A stretch of 5,322 nt of DNA from Flavicella sp049625305. Lineage in GTDB: Bacteria; Bacteroidota; Bacteroidia; Flavobacteriales; Flavobacteriaceae. Of this stretch, positions 1-5,322 are shown in pieces. Below the pieces are notes generated by a model. That model did no database searches and was not told where the DNA came from. It worked only from the letters and a program-made list of their open reading frames with translations. The stretch covers positions 1-5,322 of the forward strand of contig JBMZVD010000124.1 in NCBI GenBank assembly GCA_049625305.1, given 5' to 3'. The position numbers and the translations under genes were made by a program. The number at the start of each line of letters is the position of its first letter. Position 1 is the first letter of the stretch.

Positions 1-9
1 TTTAAATAA

Positions 10-411
10 TTATCGGTCTGTCAATACAGCAACTACTTGCTTTTGTTTTTTGAACTCTTCTAAATCCAATTCGTCGATTAATTTTATTGTAAGTCCATTT
101 ACATAAAACAACTTTATTGTCTTACTATCTGTAACCTTAATATAGTATGGAGCCAAAGGAACGTTAGACATATCATAAGTTTTCTTGTAAGTGTACCCCT
201 TATTCAAGTTGTCTTCAAACAATACAGTCCCTTCAAGATCTTTAATTTTTACAGAGATTTCCTCAGTATTTGCGTCAGCAAATAAAATAAACTTATTAAC
301 AGCTACGGATTGAATTTTTACATTCTTTATGGGAGTAGTTTCATTTGCGAATGCTGCCAAACTGAAAAGCAACATAGTCAAGCTTACGGTAATATTTCTA
401 AATGCTTTCAT
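10..411 (-). CDS. Small secreted beta-rich protein, function unknown
   Basis: This 133-residue protein has an N-terminal signal peptide (K2 and R5, hydrophobic stretch about residues 7-19, likely cut after A20-F21-A22). I do not recognise a named family. The mature part, about residues 28-108, alternates hydrophobic residues as in short beta strands. The stretch from V54 to N105, with D58-x-x-G61 and a Tyr-Tyr-Ile-Lys-Val strand at 89-93, resembles the layout of T9SS sorting domains and similar small beta sandwiches common in flavobacterial secreted proteins. It lacks the P-N-P signature that normally opens a sorting domain, so T9SS export is not supported. The last 25 residues are charged (Asp/Glu then Lys). 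There is no Cys and no visible catalytic motif. A periplasmic or surface binding/structural role is only inference. The ATG is supported by the signal peptide directly after it. It is probably transcribed alone from the promoter candidate upstream, since 460 bases separate it from the preceding gene. Confidence 0.8.
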   Translation of the reverse strand: MKAFRNITVSLTMLLFSLAAFANETTPIKNVKIQSVAVNKFILFADANTEEISVKIKDLEGTVLFEDNLNKGYTYKKTYDMSNVPLAPYYIKVTDSKTIKLFYVNGLTIKLIDELDLEEFKKQKQVVAVLTDR

Positions 412-871
412 GATTTTTGATTTTTGAATTACTTATTTGTTTTGAATTGCGGTGCAAATTTACAATCAAAGTAAGATGTAGAAATACAATATCTTGTCAA
501 ATACATGTCTTATTTTAACCTTTTTAGTATTGGTAGTGTTACTAAATGGTTAATATGTGATATTTTAAGAGGTGTGTGTGCTATTTTAACCTATATAATG
601 TTAATGAGTTCAGATGTTTTTGTAGTGCGATAGCTGTTTGGACTTACTGTTCAAGTCTAATTAATAGGAGAAGTGTATATAATTATAAAAAAAATAAAGT
701 CTCGTTGGGGCAAATTCATAAAAAAGACGCAATTATTAAGCAAAAATAAGCCTTTAACGCTTGTTGGTACTATTATTTTGTAAGTTGTATGTAGAGGTTG
801 AGAAATACTTTGGATTAAAATAACTTGTTGCAACCGCGTGCGCTAATCTTATGTACAATGTTTTTTAACAG
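412..871. other. 460-base stretch without a gene
   Basis: The stretch lies between the serine hydrolase stop and the small secreted protein start. Apart from the promoter candidate at 455-484, I see no convincing gene on either strand. It is very AT-rich, with a T/A-only tract around 676-697. It holds an 11-base direct repeat (TATTTTAACCT at 511-521 and 582-592) and a shorter partial copy at 561-568, all upstream of the promoter candidate. An 8-base palindrome, GTTGCAAC, is at 827-834. No strong intrinsic terminator for the serine hydrolase gene was found. A long 5' leader, a small RNA or simple spacer are all possible. Confidence 0.6.
455..484 (-). promoter_or_regulatory. Candidate Bacteroidota-type promoter for the small secreted protein gene
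   Basis: Reading the minus strand, TAAATTTG (462-455) matches the Bacteroidota sigma factor -7 consensus TAnnTTTG exactly. An imperfect -33 element, TTTC instead of TTTG, lies at 484-481 with an 18-base spacer. Transcription would begin near 448, giving a leader of about 37 bases before the ATG at 411. The -7 box is seen directly; its activity is inferred. Confidence 0.45.
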
Positions 872-2113
872 CTAACGCAATTTTTCAGCAATGTGCATCA
901 AATCGCTATCACTGTAATGTTGTAGTGAATTTCCACAGTGCACGATAATCATTTCTTTGTCAGGGATGATGTAGATGTTTTGTCCAAGGTTGCCATTGGC
1001 GAAATATTGATAGTTTCCTTTACAATCTACGGTACCCCACCATTGGTAACCGTAATAGGTATGTGCACAACCCTTGCCAATCCAATCGGGATCGTTGTTG
1101 TGGTAGCTCTGCTTGTTTTCGAGTGTAGATTGTTGCACCCAGTTTTCAGATATTATTCGTTTCCCCTCCCAAACTCCCTTGTTGAGGTAAAGACGACCAA
1201 AACGTGCGTAGTCAATGGCACGTGCTATCAATCGGCTTGGCATGTATTCAAAACCGGAAGTTTTGCTATCAATGGAAAATAAGGCGTCGTACTCCATGAT
1301 TTGCGACCATAACTTTTCCTCTAAATAGTCAGAAACAGTTTTGCCTGTAGTACGCTCGATCACAAGCCCTAGATAACTGGTATTGAAGTTGTTGTATTCA
1401 AAAGAGCCAGGAGCTCGTGCAATTTCTATATCCTCAAGTAGTAATTTTCGTACGTTAGGGTGGTAATAACCTACGACTTCATCATTCCAAGGACTCTGTA
1501 TGTTTAGCCAAGTTAGATAGCTCGTGTCATAGTTGAGTCCCGAACGCATTTCGAGTACATGTTTGAGTGTGATTTTTTCAAAACGAGTGTCCCGTTCTTT
1601 TAATTCGGGGATGTAATTTGTGATAGGGTCGGTAACATTTTTTATAAGTCCTTCATCAATAGCGGCTCCAATTAAAAAACCTATAAAGGACTTTGCGACG
1701 GATTGTGAGTGAAAATAGGAGTCTCTTGAAAAACCGTTGAAGTACTTCTCGTATAGCAAGGTGTCTCTACGAATTACGAGCAAGGCTGTAGTTTCAGATT
1801 TAGTTGCCCATTCGTCAAAAGAACTGAAGCCTGATTGGGCAACCCGTTCTTCAAAAAGGGATGCTATATAGGAAGCATCTTCTTTTTTAGGGAATTCAAA
1901 AAGTTGTTTTCCTGCTTGATTTTTCTTATTCTTTTCTGCTTGTATGACTCTATTCTCAAAATATTGATAGTCGTATACATCCGCTACAAGTAAAGTAATA
2001 GTTCTATATACATATTGAGGTGTATACTTTATTGACATATACCCTAAAAATAGAAGGGCAAGTACGAAAGGACTTAAAAACAAAATAGCAATTGTACGGT
2101 AGATTTTTTTCAT
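872..2113 (-). CDS. Membrane-anchored serine hydrolase, class C beta-lactamase/NylB-like fold
   Basis: This 413-residue protein belongs to the beta-lactamase-related serine hydrolases (Pfam Beta-lactamase, PF00144), nearer to 6-aminohexanoate-dimer hydrolase and esterase-like members than to true AmpC enzymes. An uncleaved N-terminal membrane helix (about residues 5-28, no lipobox or clear signal peptidase site) should anchor it in the inner membrane with the enzyme in the periplasm. The nucleophile motif S-x-x-K is S138-V-A-K141. The Tyr motif is Y240-N-N242, in the usual context before a Ser-Tyr-Leu-Gly segment. The Y-G-Y-Q-W-W block typical of this branch is at 354-359. The third motif appears as A372-N-G374, followed by L376-G-Q378, in place of the Lys-Thr-Gly or His-x-Gly of lactamases and esterases. 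The natural substrate (amide, ester or peptide) cannot be read from the sequence, and resistance activity should not be assumed. The length suits the family and the gene looks intact. It is probably transcribed alone, starting after the upstream terminator. Confidence 0.92.
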   Translation of the reverse strand: MKKIYRTIAILFLSPFVLALLFLGYMSIKYTPQYVYRTITLLVADVYDYQYFENRVIQAEKNKKNQAGKQLFEFPKKEDASYIASLFEERVAQSGFSSFDEWATKSETTALLVIRRDTLLYEKYFNGFSRDSYFHSQSVAKSFIGFLIGAAIDEGLIKNVTDPITNYIPELKERDTRFEKITLKHVLEMRSGLNYDTSYLTWLNIQSPWNDEVVGYYHPNVRKLLLEDIEIARAPGSFEYNNFNTSYLGLVIERTTGKTVSDYLEEKLWSQIMEYDALFSIDSKTSGFEYMPSRLIARAIDYARFGRLYLNKGVWEGKRIISENWVQQSTLENKQSYHNNDPDWIGKGCAHTYYGYQWWGTVDCKGNYQYFANGNLGQNIYIIPDKEMIIVHCGNSLQHYSDSDLMHIAEKLR

Positions 2114-2212
2114 ATGGTACGAACGAATCGTTTTAAAAACAGCTTGTAAAACGCATCATTAAGTGTTTACAGAACGGTTTTTTGGGTTTCAGTTAGTAGT
2201 TTAAATGGCACC

Positions 2213-2241
2213 ACAATGTACAGACAATTATTCGTTTCAAA
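2213..2241 (-). promoter_or_regulatory. Candidate promoter for the serine hydrolase gene
   Basis: On the minus strand a -33 element TTTG (2241-2238) is followed after 17 bases by TACATTGT (2220-2213), which keeps the TA and TT of the TAnnTTTG -7 box but differs at its last two bases. It sits just beyond the terminator of the preceding gene, as expected for a new transcription unit. The leader would be about 90 bases. The match is partial, so this is tentative. Confidence 0.35.
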
Positions 2242-2245
2242 AGTT

Positions 2246-2270
2246 AAAAAAGCACTAAAAAAATAGTGCT
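2246..2270 (-). terminator. Intrinsic terminator after the SGNH-like lipoprotein gene
   Basis: On the minus strand, a perfect 7-bp stem (AGCACTA / TAGTGCT, at 2270-2264 and 2257-2251) with a 6-base T loop is followed by five T residues (2250-2246). It lies about 78 bases after the stop codon at 2348, is not rich in G+C, and has the stem plus U-tract form of a rho-independent terminator. It would end the transcript carrying the lipoprotein gene and possibly the two upstream paralogues. Confidence 0.75.
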
Positions 2271-2347
2271 ATTTCCTTTTCCGCTATCTCTATTTTTCTC
2301 AACATCGACTACCTTATCTATGCTACTCAGTTTACAATCCGTTTAAT

Positions 2348-3202
2348 TTATTTTTTATAATTAACATCGTGTTGTGCAGCGATTTGAGCGGATATTCCAT
2401 GCAAGTCGGTTTGGAACCCTGTGTCGTAGGAGAAGCTACTAAGGTCTGTATTGTAAATACTGTGGAGCCATAATAGCGTTCCAGTCTCTATGACGATTTG
2501 CCCCTGATGACCTTTGGCATCTGTAAATAAAGCACTTGGTTTTTCGCCAAAAAGAGCAATGTCGTCTGACAAGTTATCAGCTGTATACATATTATACAAA
2601 TTCAATGCAGTCAAACCCGTGGGTATGGTAAAAATAGTTGTAGTAGGAAACTTTTCTCGAAGTTCGTCTACCATAGTTTTGTTGACAAGGTCGTTGACAA
2701 AATAATCGTACAAGCCATCTATCGTATCAAATCCATATTCCTCCGCGCGCTGCTGCCAATCTGCAGGGAAATCTATTGCAGGTATGGCTATAAAAATAGT
2801 GATATCGGGATTCTTTTCTATGGCGTATTCAATCCAAGCGCGATGCCCCTCGGTACGGTCTTCGGGATCGTGTCCAGAGGTCATTCCAAAAACGTCTATG
2901 TTTCCTTGGTCTAAGGTTGCTTTGATCAATTGGTGTTCATTTGAGTCAGTATCCCTCCAAAAATTTATAGGTCTTCCATTTTCTCCCCCTCGAAATACAG
3001 TAGTACTATTATGTTTTTCTAGTCCAGCATGCAATGCTAGGGTATCGAGATGGTTGGCATAGGGTTTGAAAAAACTGTTACCCATCAATAACATGGTGTA
3101 ACCTTCTGTCGGTGCTTCTATTGGAGTTTGAGGAGTTTCGACTTCTGAACATGATATCAAAAGGAGGGTCCATACAGCAATCCATATATTTTTAACGCTC
3201 AT
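2348..3202 (-). CDS. Lipoprotein with SGNH/GDSL-hydrolase-like domain
   Basis: This 284-residue protein begins with a short lipoprotein signal peptide. The lipobox is L15-I-S-C18, so C18 should be lipidated. Ser follows, and then a Pro/Thr/Glu-rich linker to about residue 34. The folded domain opens with a strand leading into G41-N-S43-F-F, which matches block I of SGNH hydrolases with S43 as the likely nucleophile. R71-G-G-E-N-G76 could supply the block II glycine. The usual block III Gly-x-Asn-Asp is not evident; its place may be taken by S109-G-H-D112. Near the C-terminus, D228-A-K-G-H232 could provide the Asp and His, although the family norm is D-x-x-H, with two residues between, not three. 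If active it would be an esterase or acyl/acetyl hydrolase at the cell envelope; the substrate is unknown. It follows a T9SS-cargo gene by 86 bases with no promoter seen between them, so co-transcription is likely. The assignment rests on motif order and is moderate. Confidence 0.68.
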   Translation of the reverse strand: MSVKNIWIAVWTLLLISCSEVETPQTPIEAPTEGYTMLLMGNSFFKPYANHLDTLALHAGLEKHNSTTVFRGGENGRPINFWRDTDSNEHQLIKATLDQGNIDVFGMTSGHDPEDRTEGHRAWIEYAIEKNPDITIFIAIPAIDFPADWQQRAEEYGFDTIDGLYDYFVNDLVNKTMVDELREKFPTTTIFTIPTGLTALNLYNMYTADNLSDDIALFGEKPSALFTDAKGHQGQIVIETGTLLWLHSIYNTDLSSFSYDTGFQTDLHGISAQIAAQHDVNYKK

Positions 3203-3215
3203 ATCTATTTGTTTT

Positions 3216-3231
3216 CTCCTAAGACCTCCTT
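3216..3231 (-). promoter_or_regulatory. Shine-Dalgarno-like sequences upstream of the lipoprotein start
   Basis: The minus-strand leader carries AAGGAGGT (3231-3224), a full match to the anti-Shine-Dalgarno core, but it ends 21 bases before the ATG, too far for normal use. A second AGGAG (3220-3216) ends 13 bases before the ATG and is the better placed candidate. No ATG, GTG or TTG lies between the stronger site and the ATG at 3202, so no earlier start explains it. The AAGGAGGT overlaps a possible weak hairpin (AAGAC 3239-3235 with GTCTT 3225-3221). Confidence 0.4.
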
Positions 3232-3288
3232 TTTGTCTTTTGGTTTAATGAGTGTTTTTACTGTGTAGTATTTGTGTTGATTTTAACA

Positions 3289-4206
3289 CTAATACCAAAA
3301 ATCATAAATGTAAAGCGTTTCTTGCAGCGTAGCATTAGGAGTGTAAATTTTTAGATAGAAGGTTCCCCATTGGCCAATTGGATCTATTGTAAAGGTGTTG
3401 GTTCCTGGTATAATGTTTTCGAGCGTTTTTTGTTGCACAATAGCACCAAAGGAATCTCTAAGTTCATAGATGACTTTACTATCCTGATCCTGATTTAAAT
3501 CAAAAGAAACTGTGAACTTTCCATCTGTAGAGGGGTTGGGATATACATTCAATTCTCTTTTGTTGACAAAATCACTAAAATCACTAATTTCATCTAAGCC
3601 TGGTAGTCGTATTGATTTTATAAAGCCTGGAAATAAATTCTGTTTCTCTATAACAACATGTACTTTCAATGCTATGTCCTTTACGTTTTTAAAAGTTGGG
3701 TAGTCGACTTGAAAACTTTGATAATAAATCATTCTAACAAGAGCCCAAATCATTCTCTGAAAAATTTTCCAATCATTGGTTTCATATTTTTCATCTTTTT
3801 CATTGAAGTCACATTTATTTTCGTCACGAAACATACAAGGTATTTCTCTTGAGACTTTTTGATAGGATACATTTTGATAATCGTTATCATAATCTGGAAG
3901 TGGAGGTTCATTTACTGTTCTAAAACCATAAAGATAGGGTGGATTATCAAATTGTGTACCTGGTAAGTCGGCAGCATACATATCGACAATGACCATAGCA
4001 TCATGGTACCCTCCAACGTGCAATGGAGTAGTTTTGATACCTATATTTTCTTTAGCTTTTTTAATGTTGTGAAATTTGAATACATTTTCACAATTAAGAT
4101 CATAGATATTAGATGTTTTACCGTTAAAGTCTTGAGCACTTGCATACACAATAGATAAAAGCCCAAGAAGGATGTAACAGTGGGTTATTTTTTGTAATTT
4201 TTTCAT
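3289..4206 (-). CDS. T9SS-secreted protein, unrecognised cargo domain (paralogue 2)
   Basis: This 305-residue protein is read from the ATG at 4206. A TTG 12 codons upstream is in frame but would put a polar segment before the signal peptide and lies inside a leader hairpin, so I reject it. The signal peptide has K2-K3, a hydrophobic core at about 11-21, and likely cleavage after A22-S-A24. A cargo domain of about residues 32-210 matches no family I know. It shares with the neighbouring protein the blocks S-N-I-Y-D-L (32-37), V-F-K-F (42-45), D-M-Y (75-77), Y-G-F-R-T-V (93-98), P-P-L-P (101-104), a Cys pair C124-x7-C132, and I-K-S-I-R-L-P-G (196-203). A T9SS type A sorting domain runs from about L219 to the end, opening with V221-Y-P-N-P-S226. 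Export is therefore expected by Sec, then by the type IX system to the surface or medium. The last four residues, D-F-W-Y, extend past the end of its paralogue. It is probably co-transcribed with the lipoprotein gene downstream. Confidence 0.85.
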   Translation of the reverse strand: MKKLQKITHCYILLGLLSIVYASAQDFNGKTSNIYDLNCENVFKFHNIKKAKENIGIKTTPLHVGGYHDAMVIVDMYAADLPGTQFDNPPYLYGFRTVNEPPLPDYDNDYQNVSYQKVSREIPCMFRDENKCDFNEKDEKYETNDWKIFQRMIWALVRMIYYQSFQVDYPTFKNVKDIALKVHVVIEKQNLFPGFIKSIRLPGLDEISDFSDFVNKRELNVYPNPSTDGKFTVSFDLNQDQDSKVIYELRDSFGAIVQQKTLENIIPGTNTFTIDPIGQWGTFYLKIYTPNATLQETLYIYDFWY

Positions 4207-4221
4207 ACTTATAGAATTTTT

Positions 4222-4242
4222 TTGAGAAATATCGTTTCTCAA
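4222..4242 (-). other. Leader hairpin upstream of paralogue 2
   Basis: A perfect 8-bp inverted repeat (TTGAGAAA / TTTCTCAA on the minus strand) with a 5-base loop ends 15 bases before the ATG at 4206. An A-run follows it directly, so it is not a minus-strand terminator. It may shape translation or mRNA stability, or be an operator. The rejected TTG start is the first codon of its stem. Confidence 0.45.
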
Positions 4243-4389
4243 TAGGTTGGATATTTCAAATTAAAAAGTGTGTTTCTTTACTAATTTCGAGAAATGAATA
4301 CCAACTGGATAATTTTCAAAATACAAGCAACTAAAATTAGTTTAATCTGTTTTTAAATACAGGTTTAGCTATTGCTAGAATTTGTGATC

Positions 4390-5283
4390 TTAAAGGACAA
4401 GAAGAGTTCTTCTGTATATATAAGTACCAGTATACACCATTAGATAATAAATACCAGGTGGTAAGGGTTCATTAGGGTTTATTTGTATGTGTTGATTTTC
4501 AAAGGGGTGTGAAATTGTTTTGTTGATGACAGTTTTTCCAAAAGAATTCTTTACTATAAACTTGAGATTGTACTCTATATGTGTATTTAAAAGCATGTTA
4601 AACTCTCCATTAGAAGAGGGATTGGGAAATACTTTTAGTTTGTCTGTATGAAGAAAAGAAGTAAGATCAATAATTTCTTCCACACCAGGCAGTCGTATGG
4701 ATTTGATCAATAGACTTCCATTCCTAAAAAAACGTCTTTCCAAAACTACTCTTACTTTTAGAAGCATATTTTTAAAATTTTGAAAATTAGGGTCAGATTC
4801 TGAGTAAGAGAGCATTTTAGCGATTGACAAAAGCTTTTTTTTGAAAATTTTAGTATCATTGCTTTCGTATTCTAACTTATTATCAACAAAACTTAGACAA
4901 TCTTCTTCAAAGATATACTTACATTCAGCTAACTTTAGCGTTTTTTTTCCGGAAGAGATGTTTTGATACGTTTCATAATTTGGAAGTGGAGGCTTTTTGA
5001 CCGTTCTAAATCCGAATAGATATAAGTAGTCTGGCTCGTCATCTTCCTGTGCTTCATTGGTAGAGAATTCAAGTGAATACATATCTATTTTGGCCATAGC
5101 TGGATGCTCCTTTTCAAAGTGTAAATCAGATGTTTTAATCCCTATTAGTTCCTTTTGGTAAGAAAATTTAAATACTTTGGCAATCGACAAGTCGTATATG
5201 TTCGAACCGATTTCGTTCTGTGCGTTGCTATGCTTTACTGCTATCAAGCATAGTAAAGTCATCATTAATCTTTTTCCTTTCAT
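4390..5283 (-). CDS. T9SS-secreted protein, unrecognised cargo domain (paralogue 1)
   Basis: This 297-residue protein is read from the ATG at 5283; an in-frame TTG six codons upstream is rejected because the ATG gives a proper signal peptide (K2, K4, R5, hydrophobic core 7-16, likely cut after S19-N-A21). It is a clear paralogue of the next gene downstream along nearly its full length. Shared blocks are S-N-I-Y-D-L (27-32), V-F-K-F (37-40), G-I-K-T (48-51), D-M-Y (67-69), F-G-F-R-T-V (90-95), P-P-L-P (98-101), Y-Q-N (106-108), C121-x7-C129, and I-K-S-I-R-L-P-G (193-200). From about L216 to the end is a T9SS type A sorting domain opening with V218-F-P-N-P-S223 and finishing in alternating strands with basic residues near the end (R291-R292). 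Secretion to the surface or medium is inferred from that domain. I do not recognise the cargo domain and see no catalytic motif. A gap of 183 bases separates it from the paralogue, with only weak AT hairpins and no firm terminator. Confidence 0.85.
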   Translation of the reverse strand: MKGKRLMMTLLCLIAVKHSNAQNEIGSNIYDLSIAKVFKFSYQKELIGIKTSDLHFEKEHPAMAKIDMYSLEFSTNEAQEDDEPDYLYLFGFRTVKKPPLPNYETYQNISSGKKTLKLAECKYIFEEDCLSFVDNKLEYESNDTKIFKKKLLSIAKMLSYSESDPNFQNFKNMLLKVRVVLERRFFRNGSLLIKSIRLPGVEEIIDLTSFLHTDKLKVFPNPSSNGEFNMLLNTHIEYNLKFIVKNSFGKTVINKTISHPFENQHIQINPNEPLPPGIYYLMVYTGTYIYRRTLLVL

Positions 5284-5291
5284 AGTTTTTT

Positions 5292-5307
5292 TTTCAAACA
5301 ATTGAAA
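5292..5307 (-). other. Leader hairpin upstream of paralogue 1
   Basis: A perfect 6-bp inverted repeat (TTTCAA / TTGAAA) with a 4-base loop ends eight bases before the ATG at 5283. It is followed on the minus strand by an A-run reaching almost to the start codon. The arrangement parallels the leader of the other paralogue, though the stem sequence differs. AT-rich DNA produces such repeats often, so function is uncertain. Confidence 0.35.
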
Positions 5308-5322
5308 CTTATCTCCAAGTAG

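Noticed and set aside
742..762. Possible terminator after the serine hydrolase gene
   Set aside because: The stem is only 4 bp (AAGC / GCTT) with a 7-base loop before a T5 run, too weak to call in AT-rich DNA.
938..1282. Plus-strand open frame of 114 codons
   Set aside because: It is wholly inside the serine hydrolase gene on the opposite strand, whose motifs are clear; the translated product shows no family features.
2514..3062. Two plus-strand open frames opposite the lipoprotein gene
   Set aside because: They are short shadows of the opposite frame with no recognisable domain or start signal.
3512..3852. Two overlapping plus-strand open frames opposite paralogue 2
   Set aside because: They are shadows of a gene supported by a signal peptide, a paralogue and a sorting domain.
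4207..4242. TTG start 12 codons upstream of paralogue 2
   Set aside because: It lies in the stem of the leader hairpin and would put a polar stretch before a normal signal peptide that begins exactly at the ATG at 4206.
4257..4264. -7-like box TTAATTTG upstream of paralogue 2
   Set aside because: It deviates from TAnnTTTG and has no -33 TTTG at a proper distance.
4329..4342. Inverted repeat AACTAA/TTAGTT after paralogue 1
   Set aside because: All but one pair per arm is A-T, the loop is too short for the full stem, and no T-run follows on the minus strand.
5284..5301. TTG start six codons upstream of paralogue 1
   Set aside because: The ATG at 5283 directly gives a typical signal peptide; the extra codons come from the A-tract leader and hairpin loop.
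1..5322. CRISPR array, IS element, tRNA or retron-like structure
   Set aside because: I saw no regularly spaced repeats, no terminal inverted repeats with a transposase, and no cloverleaf or reverse transcriptase.

Overview
The window looks like chromosomal DNA from a member of the Bacteroidota, most likely a flavobacterium. The reasons are the AT-rich sequence, two proteins ending in a type IX secretion (T9SS, Por) C-terminal sorting domain with the V-[YF]-P-N-P-S signature, a lipoprotein, start codons mostly without a close Shine-Dalgarno sequence, and promoter-like TAnnTTTG boxes. I cannot name the species. All five genes lie on the minus strand, so transcription runs from high to low coordinates.

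In transcription order, two tandem paralogues come first (4390-5283 and 3289-4206). Each has a signal peptide, a cargo domain of about 190 residues that I do not recognise, and a T9SS type A sorting domain. Next is a lipoprotein with an SGNH/GDSL-hydrolase-like fold (2348-3202), only 86 bases after the second paralogue and with no promoter seen between them. A clear intrinsic terminator (about 2246-2270) closes this group. A membrane-anchored serine hydrolase of the class C beta-lactamase/6-aminohexanoate-dimer hydrolase family follows (872-2113), with a candidate promoter just past that terminator. After a 460-base stretch without a gene comes a short secreted beta-rich protein (10-411) with its own promoter candidate.

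Every gene product appears to be exported or membrane-anchored: two T9SS-secreted or surface proteins, one lipoprotein, one anchored periplasm-facing hydrolase and one periplasmic/secreted small protein. I see no clear shared pathway, so this reads as an envelope/secretome neighbourhood and not as a recognised defence, mobile or biosynthetic system. No tRNA, rRNA, CRISPR array, transposase or IS end was seen. The most novel material is the duplicated T9SS cargo family, with a conserved Cys-x7-Cys pair and similarly placed leader hairpins followed by A-tracts in front of both start codons. The two hydrolase genes look richer in G+C than the paralogues and the flanking small gene.
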